Of a stretch of DNA of 44,843 nt, positions 31,466 to 40,152 are shown in pieces. The translations under genes and the position numbers were made by a program. The DNA is from a virus, in IMG/VR virus record IMGVR_UViG_3300031933_000021, positions 1 to 44,843 of that record. One strand, given 5' to 3'. Within the stretch, counting starts at the first letter, position 1; each line of letters opens with the position of its first letter. The notes beneath the pieces were generated by a model that did not search any database, was not told the DNA's origin, and saw only the letters and a program-made list of their open reading frames with translations.

Positions 31466-31513
31466 AGGTGGACGATTTTTAATCTGCTCTCGAGTACTTA
31501 AATAAGTCCACCT
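31466..31513 (+). promoter_or_regulatory. 5'-leader hairpin of the capsid mRNA
   Basis: AGGTGGAC / GTCCACCT, a perfect 8-bp stem with a 32-base loop, starts about 4 bases after the predicted transcription start. Such stems at the 5' end protect mRNAs from RNase E. Confidence 0.65.
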
Positions 31514-31585
31514 TTATGACAGCCTCCGCCAGGAATCGCTGACAAAGCATGTTAATCATCAATAATCTTAATTGGAGAAATTATT

Positions 31586-32731
31586 ATGACTACAGGTGTA
31601 GTGAAACCTGGCTCAGATTTAGAGCGTCGCGCGTGGATGCGCGAAGGTCTTGTTCAGTCGGCTTCTAAGTCGTTCTGGAATAAGTACACTGGTAATACTA
31701 AAGACGCAATCGTATTCCAAGCGAAGAATGAGTCAGCTAAATCAGGTCACACTGTTGTGTTCGACTTCGATGGCAACCTATCAGGTAAAGCTGTTAAAGG
31801 CAAGAACACTGCGCGTGGTAAAGGCGAGCAGAAACGCAAATTCTCTGACAAGCTAACGGTTGAACGTTACCGTCTTGTTGTAGATAATGGAGATAAGTTC
31901 GATGGTGTTAATATTGGCGACCTTACTATTAACGAGCACTCTGATTCACGTTCGAAACTGTCAGACCTATTCGTTCGTTTTAAAGACCAAGCGCTATTCG
32001 ACGCAGCTCAAGGCCTTCTCGTTACTGAGACTGACGAAGCCATTCAGCAGCCTACTCACACTATCGAGTTCGGTGCTGACTTTGGTTATGACCAGCTCAT
32101 TGACTTAGAAGTGACTCTGCGTACTTCTCGTGGCTTTACAAAAGGTGGTATTCGTCGTCCACTAGTGCCATTCAATATGAACGAAGAAAACCCAGTGTGG
32201 TTGGTTATTCTTGATTCTATGACAACAGCTAAGTTGCGTAAAGACCAACGTTGGACTTCTATCGTACCTGTTGCTGACACTCGTGGTTCTGGTAACATGG
32301 CTCTGTCTGGTCAAATCAAGCGTATTGGTGCTCTTCTTATCCAAGAAGCTCCTCTATTCTTTGGTGAGACTGCTGGTGATGGCGCTGGCTGGGGTCTTAA
32401 CGACTCTAAAATCGAAATGTCAGGTCTTCGTCAATACGATAAGACTAACGACGCTTGGACTGGTCAAGCAGGTTTTGACTACGCGTCAGAAATCTGGTCT
32501 CGCAACCTAGTACTTGGTGCAGGTGGTCTACAAATCGCATTCGGTAAACAGCCTGAGTACCACTGGAAGTCTTCTGATGACTTTGATATCACATCTGAGT
32601 CGTGTCTTGAAGTATGGATGGAAACACGTAAGACCATCTTGAAACAAGAATCAGGTGATGCGTACAAGATGGCTAAAGTGTCTGACATTGACCATGGTGT
32701 TATCGCTCTAGACATCAAAGTCTCTGCGTAA
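31586..32731 (+). CDS. Major capsid protein, N4 gp56-like
   Basis: This 381-residue protein resembles the N4-gp56/DUF4043 capsid family. It has an N-terminal arm, FWNKYTG and KDAIVFQAKNE, then VVFDFDGNLSGKAVKGKN (the G-x-G loop), RYRLVVDNGDKFDG, and later a QRWTSIVP, GQIKRIGALLIQEAP segment and C-terminal VIALDIKVSA. It follows a scaffold and is preceded by its own promoter and leader hairpin. GGAG lies eight bases before the ATG. It forms the icosahedral shell. Confidence 0.87.
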   Translation: MTTGVVKPGSDLERRAWMREGLVQSASKSFWNKYTGNTKDAIVFQAKNESAKSGHTVVFDFDGNLSGKAVKGKNTARGKGEQKRKFSDKLTVERYRLVVDNGDKFDGVNIGDLTINEHSDSRSKLSDLFVRFKDQALFDAAQGLLVTETDEAIQQPTHTIEFGADFGYDQLIDLEVTLRTSRGFTKGGIRRPLVPFNMNEENPVWLVILDSMTTAKLRKDQRWTSIVPVADTRGSGNMALSGQIKRIGALLIQEAPLFFGETAGDGAGWGLNDSKIEMSGLRQYDKTNDAWTGQAGFDYASEIWSRNLVLGAGGLQIAFGKQPEYHWKSSDDFDITSESCLEVWMETRKTILKQESGDAYKMAKVSDIDHGVIALDIKVSA

Positions 32732-32737
32732 GTGACG

Positions 32738-32761
32738 GTTGGCATCAACAATGGTGCCAAC
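32738..32761 (+). other. Intergenic hairpin after the capsid gene
   Basis: GTTGGCA / TGCCAAC, a 7-bp inverted repeat with a 10-base loop, without a T-run. It may stabilise the upstream capsid mRNA or partly attenuate read-through. Confidence 0.5.
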
Positions 32762-32791
32762 TCCTTCTAATTTAGTTAAAGGAGTGCTATA

Positions 32792-33232
32792 ATGGCTCAC
32801 AAAAATGCTTTACTGGCAGGCAATAACTGTCAGAAGAAGTCGAAATCCGTCACTTCAATTAAAGTGAATGACGACTTCTTGAAATTCGCTGGTGGTACAC
32901 CTGTTAGTGGTAACTATTTAGTTGCAAAACTACCTGAAAACGCTGTAATCATGGATGCAGTAGTAGTCGTCAACAAAGCATCTGATGCTGCTACTTCTGC
33001 TACAGCAGCTCTAGGTACATCTGAAGGTGGTGCTGAACTTGTTGCAGCTGTTGATATTAAGACAGTAGCTGTAGATGGCTCTCTAGTAGCTAAGAAAGCA
33101 ACTGGTACAGGCCAAGATGTATACTTGAAACTTGCTGTTGTAGGTGCTACTAAAACTATCGGTGACTTCGACATTATCCTCGAGTACATTGAGTACGAGA
33201 AGAGTATTGGTGAGTACACTATGGTGTCTTAA
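32792..33232 (+). CDS. Capsid-associated (decoration-like) protein
   Basis: This 146-residue protein is rich in Ala, Val, Gly and Lys with alternating beta pattern (SGNYLVAKLPENAVIMDAVV, then VYLKLAVVGATKTI, GDFDIILEYIEYE). It begins two genes after the scaffold, directly after the capsid gene, with AAAGGAG seven bases before the ATG. Small beta-sandwich proteins in this place usually decorate or stabilise the shell. Assignment is by position and composition. Confidence 0.65.
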   Translation: MAHKNALLAGNNCQKKSKSVTSIKVNDDFLKFAGGTPVSGNYLVAKLPENAVIMDAVVVVNKASDAATSATAALGTSEGGAELVAAVDIKTVAVDGSLVAKKATGTGQDVYLKLAVVGATKTIGDFDIILEYIEYEKSIGEYTMVS

Positions 33233-33245
33233 TACAAGCGACATT

Positions 33246-33269
33246 GCCCGCTACGGCGGGCTTTGTTTT
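33246..33269 (+). terminator. Intrinsic terminator after the capsid block
   Basis: GCCCGC-TACG-GCGGGC is followed by TTTGTTTTA: a 6-bp GC-only stem, 4-base loop and T-run. It would reduce transcription of downstream tail genes relative to capsid genes. Confidence 0.9.
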
Positions 33270-33284
33270 ATTAGAGGCTAAAAG

Positions 33285-34094
33285 ATGTCAAGAATATCAA
33301 GCATTCTAACTCGAGTACGAGATTCTTTAGCTGACCCAGGAAAAGAGCGCTGGTCTGACGCTCGTCTTATTCGTCTCATTGACGAAGCTCAAAAAGTCAT
33401 AGCTAGACGTTTTGAGCTGTTTCGTGGTGAAACAGCTATAGCATTAGACACTAGTGTGTCTACCTATCAACTTCCAGATGATGTGTGGCGTATAACTCGC
33501 GCAGCATTTCAGAACATCTGCATTCCTATGTACACTTACGATGAGATGGATAAGAAAGACTCTCGTTGGATGACTGTCACTGGACCTAAAATAGAATCTA
33601 TCATCTTCAATAATCGTAGTATGAACGAAATAAGAGTTTATCCTATGCCTAATGAAGAATTTCCTGATGAATACTACGATATAGACCCCGTGTTCGGTGT
33701 TACAGATTCGATAGAAGGCGTAGTAGACAAGTTCTTTGGCGTAGTATCAGATATTTCTTTTGTGTCTGGTTCTAATACTCACTTATCTTCTCCTTTTGGT
33801 GTAGTTACAGATGTAAGAGTATTACAAGAGTTGCAATTGCAGTATGTTCGAGACCCTAAGACTGTAGTTACAGACTTAGATGAACTCGAGCTATCTACTA
33901 CATTTGACACTATAATAAAACACTACGTTACAGGTATGGCTTTCTTAGACGACTTAGATTCTCAGAACCAAGAGAGAGGACAACGAGCTCTAGCATTGTA
34001 TGAGAGAGACGTAGACTTAATCGGCGAGAAAACAGGTCCAACAAATTCTACTCGAGCAAATAATGTTCGTTCTACGTATAGGAGTTTCGTATAA
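33285..34094 (+). CDS. Head-tail adaptor/connector protein
   Basis: This 269-residue protein has the pattern of podovirus adaptor proteins (phage adaptor/gp4-like). It has an N-terminal SRISSILTRVRDSL with a helical W-SDARLIRLIDEAQKVIARR, a beta-rich middle (VSTYQLPDDVWRITRAAF, IRVYPMP), and a C-terminal helical bundle with LELSTTFDTIIKHYVTGMAF. Such proteins dock below the portal. It begins the tail block after the terminator. Confidence 0.75.
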   Translation: MSRISSILTRVRDSLADPGKERWSDARLIRLIDEAQKVIARRFELFRGETAIALDTSVSTYQLPDDVWRITRAAFQNICIPMYTYDEMDKKDSRWMTVTGPKIESIIFNNRSMNEIRVYPMPNEEFPDEYYDIDPVFGVTDSIEGVVDKFFGVVSDISFVSGSNTHLSSPFGVVTDVRVLQELQLQYVRDPKTVVTDLDELELSTTFDTIIKHYVTGMAFLDDLDSQNQERGQRALALYERDVDLIGEKTGPTNSTRANNVRSTYRSFV

Positions 34095-34396
34095 TGCCTC
34101 GATTCATTATACCTCACAGAGACGGTGCACATAATATTAAGCCTACTACACCTGAAGTATCAGCTCACGTTCTAGCTGTAAGTCCTATTGGTGGTACTAT
34201 GGGAGGCAGTCTATCTGTTGAGACTCGTGCTCCAGGTTCTACTGTTTTTGAAGCAGTTCAAGACAGTCCTATTGATTTAGCTGCACCTAAGTCTCTTACT
34301 TTCACATTCGCTGTTGCTGAGTACAGATTTACTATTACTACTAAGTCTGGTTCAGCATCACAACTAGCTATTCAAGACACAGTAGGAGAACTATAA
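34094..34396 (+). CDS. Small beta-rich structural protein
   Basis: This 100-residue Ser/Ala/Thr-rich protein looks like a single immunoglobulin- or fibronectin-like beta sandwich (TPEVSAHVLAVSPIGG, SLSVETRAPGSTVF, LTFTFAVAEYRFTITT). It is coupled by TAATG to the adaptor gene and to the fibre-like gene that follows. Its exact position in the virion is unknown. Confidence 0.6.
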   Translation: MPRFIIPHRDGAHNIKPTTPEVSAHVLAVSPIGGTMGGSLSVETRAPGSTVFEAVQDSPIDLAAPKSLTFTFAVAEYRFTITTKSGSASQLAIQDTVGEL

Positions 34397-35574
34397 TGTC
34401 TGGACCTCAACCAGGACTAGGATTCTTTGGTTCTGCTCCTCGAGCAGGAGGTAGAACTACAGACCTTGGTCCTTTAACAGCTCAAGTCAATACACTAGCA
34501 GCTAAAGTAGGTGGAGCTATTGACCGTATTGAAGTAGCTGGAACTAAAGTTACATTTACTACTATTGACGGTGTCAAACATGAAGAACAACTGCCTGGTG
34601 GTACTCAACCTTTCGACTTAACAGCTGACGGTATAGTGTCTGCTCTTAATAGAGGTGAAGCTCCAGACTCTGGTTTCTTAGCTGGATTAGCTAGTGGTAA
34701 CTGGTTCATACCTAGCACTTCTGATGCACCTAATTTAGCTGGTAGACCCGGAGATATGACTGGTGCTGGAGTGTTGTTCAAGTCTTTAGTCAAAGACAAA
34801 AGTAACAAGAACAAAGGCGTCATGATGCTGTATGGTGAGAACAATAAACAAGAAGACACAATGTGGGTTCGATTCAAGACTGATGGTAATTGGTCGAGCT
34901 GGATTGAGTACCGTAACGCTGCACACTTGTTATCTGACTTGAGTAAATTAGTTGATGCAGTTAAGAACCAACAATTAGCTGATAAACAAGCTCTCGATGC
35001 TCTTACTAAAACAGTAGCAGACGATAAGAAAGATATCGCCGCTCTTAAACTCGAGCATATTCCTACTATGGATGAGATTAAGCAGCATTTAGAAGGTGAA
35101 GGTTGGGGAGCTCTTACACATCATCTTACTACTGATGAAGTTAAGAAAGCTCTATCTTCTGCTGGTTGGGGACCTATTCCTACTCAGATAACAGTGCAAG
35201 ATGTTAAAGATGCATTAACTGCAGCTGGTTGGGGTCCAACAGGAACGTCTGGACGAAGCGGAGATAGACCTAGCATAGTATTACCAGAGATACATGTATT
35301 GTTCAACTCTAGTGTGCCTTCAGACTTATCTGGTAGCGTATCTAGCACAACAGGTGAAGCATCAGTACATAAAATTGGTTCTGGTCTTGAACGTATCTGG
35401 GTTCTTGTAGAAAAAGACCAAGCAGCTAAAGTTAAATCTATCAAGATTGGCGATAGTCTACCTTCTGTATGGGACAGTAGAGACGTAAGCATTAGCGGTA
35501 CAGCTTATACTGCGTTTTACTCTGCTGGTGGATTTTCTACACTAAGCGAAACAATAACAGTTAAATTTGGGTGA
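34396..35574 (+). CDS. Fibre/appendage protein with triple GWG repeat
   Basis: This 392-residue protein has a disordered Gly/Pro start, a beta-rich region with AGRPGDMTG and WVRFKTDGNWSSW (tail-fibre type), then a helical/coiled segment (about 175-215). Three tandem ~22-residue repeats follow at about residues 225-278, each of the form (T)-x-D/E-(I/V)-K-x2-L-x3-GWG. The C-terminal ~100 residues are a beta sandwich. The layout suggests a trimeric or linker-type appendage subunit connecting adaptor and adhesin. No enzyme motif is visible. Confidence 0.65.
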   Translation: MSGPQPGLGFFGSAPRAGGRTTDLGPLTAQVNTLAAKVGGAIDRIEVAGTKVTFTTIDGVKHEEQLPGGTQPFDLTADGIVSALNRGEAPDSGFLAGLASGNWFIPSTSDAPNLAGRPGDMTGAGVLFKSLVKDKSNKNKGVMMLYGENNKQEDTMWVRFKTDGNWSSWIEYRNAAHLLSDLSKLVDAVKNQQLADKQALDALTKTVADDKKDIAALKLEHIPTMDEIKQHLEGEGWGALTHHLTTDEVKKALSSAGWGPIPTQITVQDVKDALTAAGWGPTGTSGRSGDRPSIVLPEIHVLFNSSVPSDLSGSVSSTTGEASVHKIGSGLERIWVLVEKDQAAKVKSIKIGDSLPSVWDSRDVSISGTAYTAFYSAGGFSTLSETITVKFG

Positions 35575-35578
35575 GCAT

Positions 35579-37798
35579 ATGATGAAAGGAACACCAATCT
35601 TTGAACCTCTATTAGCTGGACCTGAAGATAACTGGGATATTCCTTTAGTATCTCAAGGTCAAGTGTCTGGTGGTATCAAGATATTCGAGACTGAGTCAGA
35701 CATGAATGCTTGGTCAACTAAGTATACGTCTCGACGAGATAAGACTGTAGCTATAGTGCTATCTGATGATGCTGATAGAGTAGTACATACTTTTCGTTGG
35801 AATGGTACTAAATTTGTAGACTTCGAACTTGGTACACAACAAATCCCATTATCTGGCATTTCTTTCGTCAATCCTGATGGTAGTACAACATCTGGTATTG
35901 AGTTACTAGCTCTAAAAGGTCTTGCTCTAGAAGGTAACGAGAAAGACGGATTTACACTAGCAGCTAAATCTTCAGGCTTCAGTGTTGGTCCTTATCTTGA
36001 GTATCAAGATGATGGTAGAGGCGGTAAAGTAATAGACATTAAGCCAGGTACTTTCGAACTTCGTAAAACGCCTGGATTCTTAGCTTACGTTAAATATTCA
36101 GAACTAGTATACGGCAAAGCTAAAGAAGGTAACTTCTATCGTAAAGGTACTATCTGGCCTGACATGACTGTTGTTAGCTCAGAAGGCATGCTACAGATTG
36201 ACCGAGATAACAAAGCTATAGGTCTACAAGACACAGACTCAATTGACGACCCAAACGTTTCAGGAGGTTCTCACTTCTTAGTTTGGCCTATGATATATCT
36301 AGAAGGTAATGCTCCTTCAGATGGTTATGTAGAGTTAGTGTGGTATAAGAAGTCTGATGGTACTATAGCTGTCGATGATAACGGCCACCCTATGGCTATA
36401 CGCCATAACTACAAAGCAGGAGAGGAGTTAACACCAGACCATGCTCCACTAATGTTCGCTCAAGTCCTTAATGCTAAAGGTATTACTGAGTACAGTTTAG
36501 CTCTTGTAGACAACTTTGATGAGTATGTAAAAGTACAAAACTTCTCTGTTCGTCCTTCAGGTATTTGTATTCAAGAACTAAGTGACAAAGGTATGTCAAG
36601 TTCTGCTTTAGTGCAAGCAGAGACTAATAGTGGTTTTTCTGTGAGAGCTGAAAGCTACTATGTAGGTACTTATTTAGCTTCAATAAATTACTTAACTTCT
36701 ATAGTTGAGCAAGCTAGAAAAGTTCCCGCTGGAAGTAGAGCTAATACTGTAGCTGGTGTCGAGATGTACGCTGTTACAGATATACAGTATGAAGTCAGTC
36801 AAGGTTCTATAAAAGTATCACCTTTCGAAGGTAATATTGCAGACTTCTACATCGGTTTAGAGATAAACCCAGAAGTGTCGCGTATTGTAGCAGGTAAGAC
36901 TTTAGACGTAGCTCTATCTTTAGTTGATAAAGACGACGCATGGAACATAGGATTCTTTACTTACTCTGGTGACTTAGCTAATAGACCTCCAGTTTACTCT
37001 AAGCGCAATAATGGACCTATAGTTCTTAATCCTGGTTGGTCTCAGTTCTCTAGTTCTTTTATTTCTGAAGACGCAGTTAGTGGTCTTCATTCATTTGCTT
37101 CTACTAGTTCACCAGTACCTGCTGACGCAGATTTCATTATGGTAGCTATTTATCCAGTAATTGCTCAAGACCCGTGTGATATTACACTTAAGTCATTCCA
37201 TGTAGATGCTTCTCCTGCTTTACAAGGTTTTGAAGTCAATTCTATTGACATCGAAGGTCTACAGCACTTAGACTTTATGACACAGACTACTCGAATGATT
37301 CAAACTCTTTCAGGTAATCAAGCTATTCTCAGATATACTGATGGTCCAGGTAGTATACCTATGCCATTAGGTGTACCAGAGAAACCTCTCAAGTATTTAA
37401 CTTTGGATGACAGTCTTAATGTGGTAGCTGGAAGTCAAGCAGGTCACGGTGAAGGAGCTCTAGTAGCTTCAGAACATGTAGAACTCGATATCTGGCAGAA
37501 ATGGCAGTTGTATAACGAGCAACCAGATTCTCATGAAGCTCAATATTGGTTAGAAGTGTATCGTGATAGTACAGGTCAAGCTACAGAAATTCCTGCAAGT
37601 AGAACTACTTTTATTGTGGAGTCTAAGAGACCAGGTGTAGATTACTTTACAACTAATAAAGTTACTGTTACACTAGAACCTGGTGATTACATCTACTCTC
37701 GATGCTCAACAGATGTTAAGGATGGAGCTTATGCTCAAACTAACATTAAGTCTAAGCCTTTATGTATTACTTATATTCAAGAGCGTTATCTTGGTTAG
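35579..37798 (+). CDS. Large tail fibre/appendage protein
   Basis: The start is the ATG at 35579 (or 35582); GGTGAG lies five bases upstream and an upstream TTG is ignored. The 739-residue protein is beta-rich and Asp/Ser/Gly-rich. It has a shared opening (PIFEPLLAGPEDNWDIPLVS), an early WNGTKFVDFELG segment, carbohydrate-binding-like modules (about 170-560; e.g. GFFTYSGDLANRP, GWSQFSSSFI) and a C-terminal domain with WLEVYRDSTGQ. It is likely a virion fibre or base of the host-recognition apparatus. The 3' end overlaps a small lipoprotein gene. Confidence 0.65.
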   Translation: MMKGTPIFEPLLAGPEDNWDIPLVSQGQVSGGIKIFETESDMNAWSTKYTSRRDKTVAIVLSDDADRVVHTFRWNGTKFVDFELGTQQIPLSGISFVNPDGSTTSGIELLALKGLALEGNEKDGFTLAAKSSGFSVGPYLEYQDDGRGGKVIDIKPGTFELRKTPGFLAYVKYSELVYGKAKEGNFYRKGTIWPDMTVVSSEGMLQIDRDNKAIGLQDTDSIDDPNVSGGSHFLVWPMIYLEGNAPSDGYVELVWYKKSDGTIAVDDNGHPMAIRHNYKAGEELTPDHAPLMFAQVLNAKGITEYSLALVDNFDEYVKVQNFSVRPSGICIQELSDKGMSSSALVQAETNSGFSVRAESYYVGTYLASINYLTSIVEQARKVPAGSRANTVAGVEMYAVTDIQYEVSQGSIKVSPFEGNIADFYIGLEINPEVSRIVAGKTLDVALSLVDKDDAWNIGFFTYSGDLANRPPVYSKRNNGPIVLNPGWSQFSSSFISEDAVSGLHSFASTSSPVPADADFIMVAIYPVIAQDPCDITLKSFHVDASPALQGFEVNSIDIEGLQHLDFMTQTTRMIQTLSGNQAILRYTDGPGSIPMPLGVPEKPLKYLTLDDSLNVVAGSQAGHGEGALVASEHVELDIWQKWQLYNEQPDSHEAQYWLEVYRDSTGQATEIPASRTTFIVESKRPGVDYFTTNKVTVTLEPGDYIYSRCSTDVKDGAYAQTNIKSKPLCITYIQERYLG

Positions 37799-37892
37799 TG
37801 GTTGTACTGTAAACTACTCTCAAGAGACAGTAATTCAGTATGGTGACGGTCAAGTGTCAGAAGGCACTACTTACGAACGTCAGAAGAAGTAG
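37731..37892 (+). CDS. 53-residue lipoprotein, possible o-spanin or exclusion lipoprotein
   Basis: This frame overlaps the 3' end of the large fibre gene by 68 bases. The ATG at 37731 has AAGGATGGAG upstream. It encodes a signal peptide of the lipoprotein type: Met-Leu-Lys, a hydrophobic core (LTLSLSLYVLLIF), then lipobox L21-V-S-G-C25. The mature peptide would be 29 polar residues (CTVNYSQETVIQYGDG onward) anchored to the outer membrane. Rz1-like o-spanins and T5 Llp-like exclusion lipoproteins both look like this. No i-spanin partner is visible nearby. Confidence 0.7.
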   Translation: MLKLTLSLSLYVLLIFKSVILVSGCTVNYSQETVIQYGDGQVSEGTTYERQKK

Positions 37893-37923
37893 AAGCTTCT
37901 TCTGATATTAAGGAGCCACTACG

Positions 37924-38133
37924 ATGTTATCTCCAGATGTAGAAAGAGTACTTGAAGCTGTGAATGTTATTAAAGGTTCGAGTATAGTACCCGAAGATAT
38001 TGACGATGTAGTTCATAAAGTATTAGTTGATTTAGGTAAGATACAAGAAGTGTTAGGAATGAGTCCTATTGCTCGTAGAGCTTACTTATTAGGTTACGCT
38101 GAGAGAATAAAAGATGAAAATACAGCAGTTTGA
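37924..38133 (+). CDS. Small helical virion-region protein
   Basis: This 69-residue protein is almost entirely helical and acidic (SPDVERVLEAVNVIKGSSIV, DDVVHKVLVDLGKIQEVLGM). AAGGAG lies nine bases before the ATG. It overlaps the following tail gene by 20 bases. Probably a small tail or assembly protein; no family recognised. Confidence 0.65.
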   Translation: MLSPDVERVLEAVNVIKGSSIVPEDIDDVVHKVLVDLGKIQEVLGMSPIARRAYLLGYAERIKDENTAV

Positions 38134-40003
38134 TGGTGGTCTAAGTACAAGACAAAGACCTCAGTTCTTACAAACGAATCAAGGTGTAGTGTATGAGAAC
38201 ATTGATAATGACGCTGGTACGCTCGCACCTCTTAATGGTTTATTGCCTACAGAGCGAAAAATTAAACCATATTATACTTATTTTAATGCTTTTCATACTT
38301 GGTTAGACTCTGACGTTAAGACAGATTGGCTAGAATATCAAGGTTCTATGTATTTTTCTGACAAGTATAATAAACCTCAAAAGTTTAATGGTAAAGCGTA
38401 TACTAACTTAGGTATAGACGTACCAGAAGATACTATGGAGTTCGAAGTAATAGAAGCTCCTGAATCACCTAAAGAGTTTACAGTAAAAGTTAATACTAAA
38501 ACAGATGGTAGTGGTTTCTTGCCTAGAGCTGTCTACAGTTATTTATTGCTTACTGAAGATGGAGAGCGTTCTAAAGCGACGTACGTACAAGTAAGAAGCG
38601 ATAACGAAGTTCTAACTTTAGGTGAAGACTTACAGCAGTTGCCTAAACCTACAGCTATAGTTACAGACCCAGCAGAAGATGAGCAAGAGATTAAATTCTC
38701 AGGTTATCCTAATGATACTGTACCTATGAAGATATATCGTTACTATGATAAGAAGTGGTACTACGTAACTTCTATTTCTAAAGACGACACATTTGTAGAC
38801 AGTACATTAGATATTAGCAATAACGACTATTTAGCTGAAGATGCACTTCCTGCTTTGACTGGAGTAATCTCTTACGTACTAACTTACTACAACGAAGACG
38901 ATGGCACTGAATCAGGTCCTTCTAACGTGTCAGAAGAAATAGATTTAGGTGATTCGTATGGTTCTGTTCAAATAACTAAAATACCTTCATCTGATGATTC
39001 TCAGGTTACACACAAGAGGCTCTACAGGATTGGTGGTAATCTTGCTAGGTTTACACTAATAGCTGAATTAGAGAAAGACGAGACGTCATTCTTAGATAAT
39101 GTTTCAGACTCTAAGACTCTGCTAGAGTTTCTGCCTTCAGTTAATGCTGAACCTGCACCAATAGGTTTGTCGCATTTAACAGAAGCTTATGGCATGCTGT
39201 TTGGTACTATAGGAACTAAACTAAGATTTACGCCAATTGGAGTACCGTACAGCTGGCCTTCTACATACTACTTAGACTATGATTCAGATATAACAGGTCT
39301 AGCTACAGCAGCTAATGGTTTACTAGTATTTACTAAACATAGAACTCATATAGTTATAGGCACGAGTCCTAGTACACTTTCTACTTATCTTCTAAGTGGA
39401 GACCAAGGATGTATCTCGTCTGATTCTATACAGATACTAGGTTCAGAAGCAGTTTGGGTGTCTACTGATGGTGTTTGTCGTTCATCTGGTGGTAGACCTT
39501 TAGTTATGACTAAACAAATATTAGGTAAAGTCAGTATTGACGCTGTAGACTCTGCTGTTCATGATGAGATTTACTACGTATTAGATAAGAGTGGTAAAAT
39601 GTATGCTGTTGGTGATAGCATAGTAAAAACGATAGATGCAGGCGTAGATAGTATCGCAGTAGCAGAAGACTCTCTATTTGGCAGAAAAGACGGTGTGTTG
39701 AATGAATTCTTTTTAGGTGATAGTAAGTTAACGTTTAAATATAAGTCACCAATATACACAGAAGGTTCGTTTACCGAAGACAAAGTGTACAAAAAGATAT
39801 TTATTTATTCATCAGGTTATGTTAAAATTAATATATTAATAGATGGACATTTAGTAACGTCAAAAGAGTTTACTGAAGAAGACAACAACGTTATCTTAGT
39901 ACCTGCAGAACTTCAACGTGGTAACTACATACAGTTTGAAATTGAAGGTACAGGTGAAGTCTATGAAATTGAATACACTGCTATAGGACAACAAAAACGA
40001 TGA
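38114..40003 (+). CDS. Tail nozzle/stabilisation protein (P22 gp10- or T7 gp12-like)
   Basis: This 629-residue protein shows the architecture of phage stabilisation proteins: MKIQQFDGGLSTRQRPQFL, ENIDNDAGTLAPLNGL at the start, then repeated beta-propeller-like units with YRYYDKKWYYVTSI, and later HLTEAYGMLFGTIGTKLRFT, VFTKHRTHIVIG, SSDSIQILGSEAVWVSTDG. The N-terminal FxGGLstr...fl motif is common in proteins that form the tail tube exit. It sits between adaptor and ejection genes as in other short-tailed phages. Confidence 0.78.
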   Translation: MKIQQFDGGLSTRQRPQFLQTNQGVVYENIDNDAGTLAPLNGLLPTERKIKPYYTYFNAFHTWLDSDVKTDWLEYQGSMYFSDKYNKPQKFNGKAYTNLGIDVPEDTMEFEVIEAPESPKEFTVKVNTKTDGSGFLPRAVYSYLLLTEDGERSKATYVQVRSDNEVLTLGEDLQQLPKPTAIVTDPAEDEQEIKFSGYPNDTVPMKIYRYYDKKWYYVTSISKDDTFVDSTLDISNNDYLAEDALPALTGVISYVLTYYNEDDGTESGPSNVSEEIDLGDSYGSVQITKIPSSDDSQVTHKRLYRIGGNLARFTLIAELEKDETSFLDNVSDSKTLLEFLPSVNAEPAPIGLSHLTEAYGMLFGTIGTKLRFTPIGVPYSWPSTYYLDYDSDITGLATAANGLLVFTKHRTHIVIGTSPSTLSTYLLSGDQGCISSDSIQILGSEAVWVSTDGVCRSSGGRPLVMTKQILGKVSIDAVDSAVHDEIYYVLDKSGKMYAVGDSIVKTIDAGVDSIAVAEDSLFGRKDGVLNEFFLGDSKLTFKYKSPIYTEGSFTEDKVYKKIFIYSSGYVKINILIDGHLVTSKEFTEEDNNVILVPAELQRGNYIQFEIEGTGEVYEIEYTAIGQQKR

Positions 40004-40152
40004 GTAAAGCAATACAAGTGCCTTCAGACTTAAGTGATGAAATCGCACTAAAACGCTTCTTATCTGAGCTTGTTCAGCGGTTACAAAAAGCAGAGGAGCA
40101 AAACGCTTCTCTGTCTGAAGAGCTTAAACAGCTTAAACAGGAGCAAAAATGA
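40000..40152 (+). CDS. 50-residue coiled-coil protein
   Basis: A frame of 50 codons overlaps the preceding stop (ATGA) and the following start (ATGA), with AGGA ten bases upstream. It encodes IQVPSDLSDEIALKRFLSEL followed by a Glu/Gln/Lys/Leu heptad tail (QRLQKAEEQN, EELKQLKQEQK). Start-stop coupling on both sides makes coding likely. It may be a small virion or chaperone coiled coil. Confidence 0.7.
   Translation: MSKAIQVPSDLSDEIALKRFLSELVQRLQKAEEQNASLSEELKQLKQEQK

Noticed and set aside
31516-31542. 8-codon upstream ORF (MTASARNR) in the capsid leader
   Set aside because: No ribosome site and too short to judge; it may simply be leader sequence after the hairpin.
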